Shown here one piece after another: positions 63,192 to 64,000 of a DNA stretch of 64,000 nt. This stretch comes from Comamonadaceae bacterium. Its GTDB lineage: Bacteria > Pseudomonadota > Gammaproteobacteria > Burkholderiales > Burkholderiaceae_C. The notes below the pieces were generated by a model. It did no database searches. It had not been told where the DNA came from and worked only from the letters and a program-made list of their open reading frames with translations. The stretch spans positions 1 to 64,000 of the forward strand of contig CANJWZ010000005.1 in assembly GCA_947478725.1 (NCBI GenBank), given 5' to 3'. The first letter of the stretch is position 1, and each line of letters begins with the position of its first letter. The position numbers were made by a program, and so were the translations under genes.

Positions 63192-63811
63192 TGGCTGCAA
63201 TCCGCAAATGGCTGCTCGCCGGTTTGCTGGTTCTGGTGCCGCTGGGCATCACGATCTGGCTGCTCAACTGGTTTATTGCCACGCTCGACCAAACCCTGCA
63301 GATCCTGCCTGGCAACTGGCACCCTGACAAGCTGATCGGTGTTCATATCCCTGGTTTTGGCGTGTTGCTGGCGTTGGCCATTGTGCTGCTCATCGGTGCG
63401 GTTGCCAGCAATTTTTTCGGCAAAAAACTGGTCAGCTGGTGGAACTTGCTACTCAATCGCATCCCCATCGTTCGCTCGATTTACTCCAGTGTCAAGCAGG
63501 TGTCTGACACGCTGTTTTCAGAAAACGGCAACGCTTTTCGCAAGGCTTTGCTGGTGCAATGGCCACGCGCGGGTGTGTGGACGATTGGGTTTCAAACCGG
63601 CACACCTGGTGGCGACGTTGTCAACCATCTGCCAGGCGACTATTTGAGCGTTTATGTGCCGACCACGCCGAACCCGACAGGCGGCTACTTTGTGATGCTC
63701 AAGCGTGAAGACTGTATCGAACTCAAGATGAGCGTTGACGAAGCCCTGACCTACGTGATTTCCATGGGTGTTGTGGTGCCAGGCAGTGCGGCCGCCCACA
63801 AGCCCAAATAA
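63188..63811 (+). CDS. DUF502 family membrane protein
   Basis: A 207-residue protein with two membrane helices (about 7-28 and 56-78). The family signature [19 protein letters not shown] N terminus ([18 protein letters not shown]), the [19 protein letters not shown] motif and [14 protein letters not shown] are present. The function is unknown in bacteria. It is coupled to the FmdB-type gene and lies 16 nt before aspS. Confidence 0.9.
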   Translation: MMAAIRKWLLAGLLVLVPLGITIWLLNWFIATLDQTLQILPGNWHPDKLIGVHIPGFGVLLALAIVLLIGAVASNFFGKKLVSWWNLLLNRIPIVRSIYSSVKQVSDTLFSENGNAFRKALLVQWPRAGVWTIGFQTGTPGGDVVNHLPGDYLSVYVPTTPNPTGGYFVMLKREDCIELKMSVDEALTYVISMGVVVPGSAAAHKPK

Positions 63812-63827
63812 TTTTCAAACCCTATTT

Positions 63828-64000
63828 ATGTCCTCCCAAATGCGTTCCAACTATTGCGGTCTGGTGACCGAAGCCCTGATGGGTCAAACTGTTTCCCTGT
63901 GCGGCTGGGTCAACCGCAGGCGTGACCATGGCGGCGTGATTTTTGTCGACCTGCGCGATCGCGAAGGCTATGTGCAAGTGGTGTGCGACCCAGACCGCGC
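63828..64000 (+). CDS. aspS: Aspartyl-tRNA synthetase, N-terminal part (3' end outside window)
   Basis: The first 57 codons are visible, beginning [13 protein letters not shown] and continuing with [21 protein letters not shown], which is the OB-fold anticodon-binding domain of bacterial AspRS. The catalytic domain lies beyond the window. The gene follows the fmdB-DUF502 pair, as is usual in this group. Confidence 0.95.
   Translation, partial: MSSQMRSNYCGLVTEALMGQTVSLCGWVNRRRDHGGVIFVDLRDREGYVQVVCDPDR

Noticed and set aside
1..64000. CRISPR array, complete insertion sequence or prophage
   Set aside because: No regularly spaced repeats, transposase, integrase or phage structural genes were seen; the dispersed repeats are single and not spaced as an array.

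Overview
The window is 64 kb of a moderately GC-rich, densely coded bacterial chromosome. Housekeeping gene order and protein character point to a betaproteobacterium of the Burkholderiales, most likely a Comamonadaceae member close to Rhodoferax or Polaromonas. Diagnostic blocks are secA-argJ-DUF815-mutT, petABC-sspA-sspB, rplU-rpmA-obgE-proB, pilB-pilC-pilD-coaE-zapD-yacG, hemA-prfA-prmC-grxD, and HIT-DUF971-ubiE-Tim44-ubiJ-ubiB-fmdB-DUF502-aspS. The genus is an inference from memory of such neighbourhoods, not a database result. No prophage, complete insertion sequence, CRISPR array or rRNA operon was seen; there is one tRNA (Thr).

Layout. 1-2.4 kb: end of a MoxR-type ATPase, a DUF58 protein and a von Willebrand A membrane protein. 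2.4-5.0 kb (minus): VOC protein, FAD monooxygenase and DUF2783 protein. 5.1-7.6 kb: yaaA, an alpha/beta hydrolase and queF. 7.6-13 kb (minus): TPR protein, dinB, FKBP isomerase, a putative lipoprotein and a helicase with an N-terminal RecB/Cas4-like nuclease domain. 13.2-19 kb: secreted glycerophosphodiesterase, DegS-like protease, cysK, a Nif3-like gene, pdxA and the remains of mscL. 19.1-23.6 kb: cytochrome bc1 complex, sspA, sspB and tRNA-Thr. 23.6-32.4 kb: DciA-like protein, M23 peptidase, secA, argJ, DUF815 ATPase, mutT, a ceramidase-like membrane protein and an orphan TRAP binding protein. 32.6-39.3 kb: lytic transglycosylase, proS, rppH, CNP1-like protein, proB, obgE, rpmA and rplU. 39.5-42.4 kb: polyprenyl diphosphate synthase, an outer-membrane barrel and a regulator/membrane-protein pair. 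42.5-48.3 kb: type IV pilus and cell-division cluster. 48.3-53.5 kb (mostly minus): translation and heme operon, small membrane protein, a hydrolase remnant and ugpQ. 53.8-64 kb: a 1319-residue flavo-iron-sulfur oxidoreductase followed by the ubiquinone cluster and the start of aspS.

Main unexpected observation: the window carries at least eight diverged copies of one roughly 60-bp interspersed repeat in both orientations. Some lie between genes, but several lie inside or at the 3' ends of reading frames (dinB, the Nif3-like gene, the ceramidase-like gene, a 96-residue membrane protein), where they supply codons or the stop codon. A second, GC-rich palindromic repeat occurs twice; one copy forms the N-terminal coding part of the same Nif3-like gene. 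Together with two internally deleted pseudogenes (mscL and an alpha/beta hydrolase), this shows a genome shaped by small repeats and local deletions.

Most genes work in core functions: respiration and quinone synthesis (petABC, polyprenyl synthase, ubiE, ubiJ, ubiB), protein export and envelope maintenance (secA, DegS-like, M23, lytic transglycosylase), translation (prfA, prmC, hemA, proS, aspS, rplU, rpmA), and type IV pilus biogenesis.
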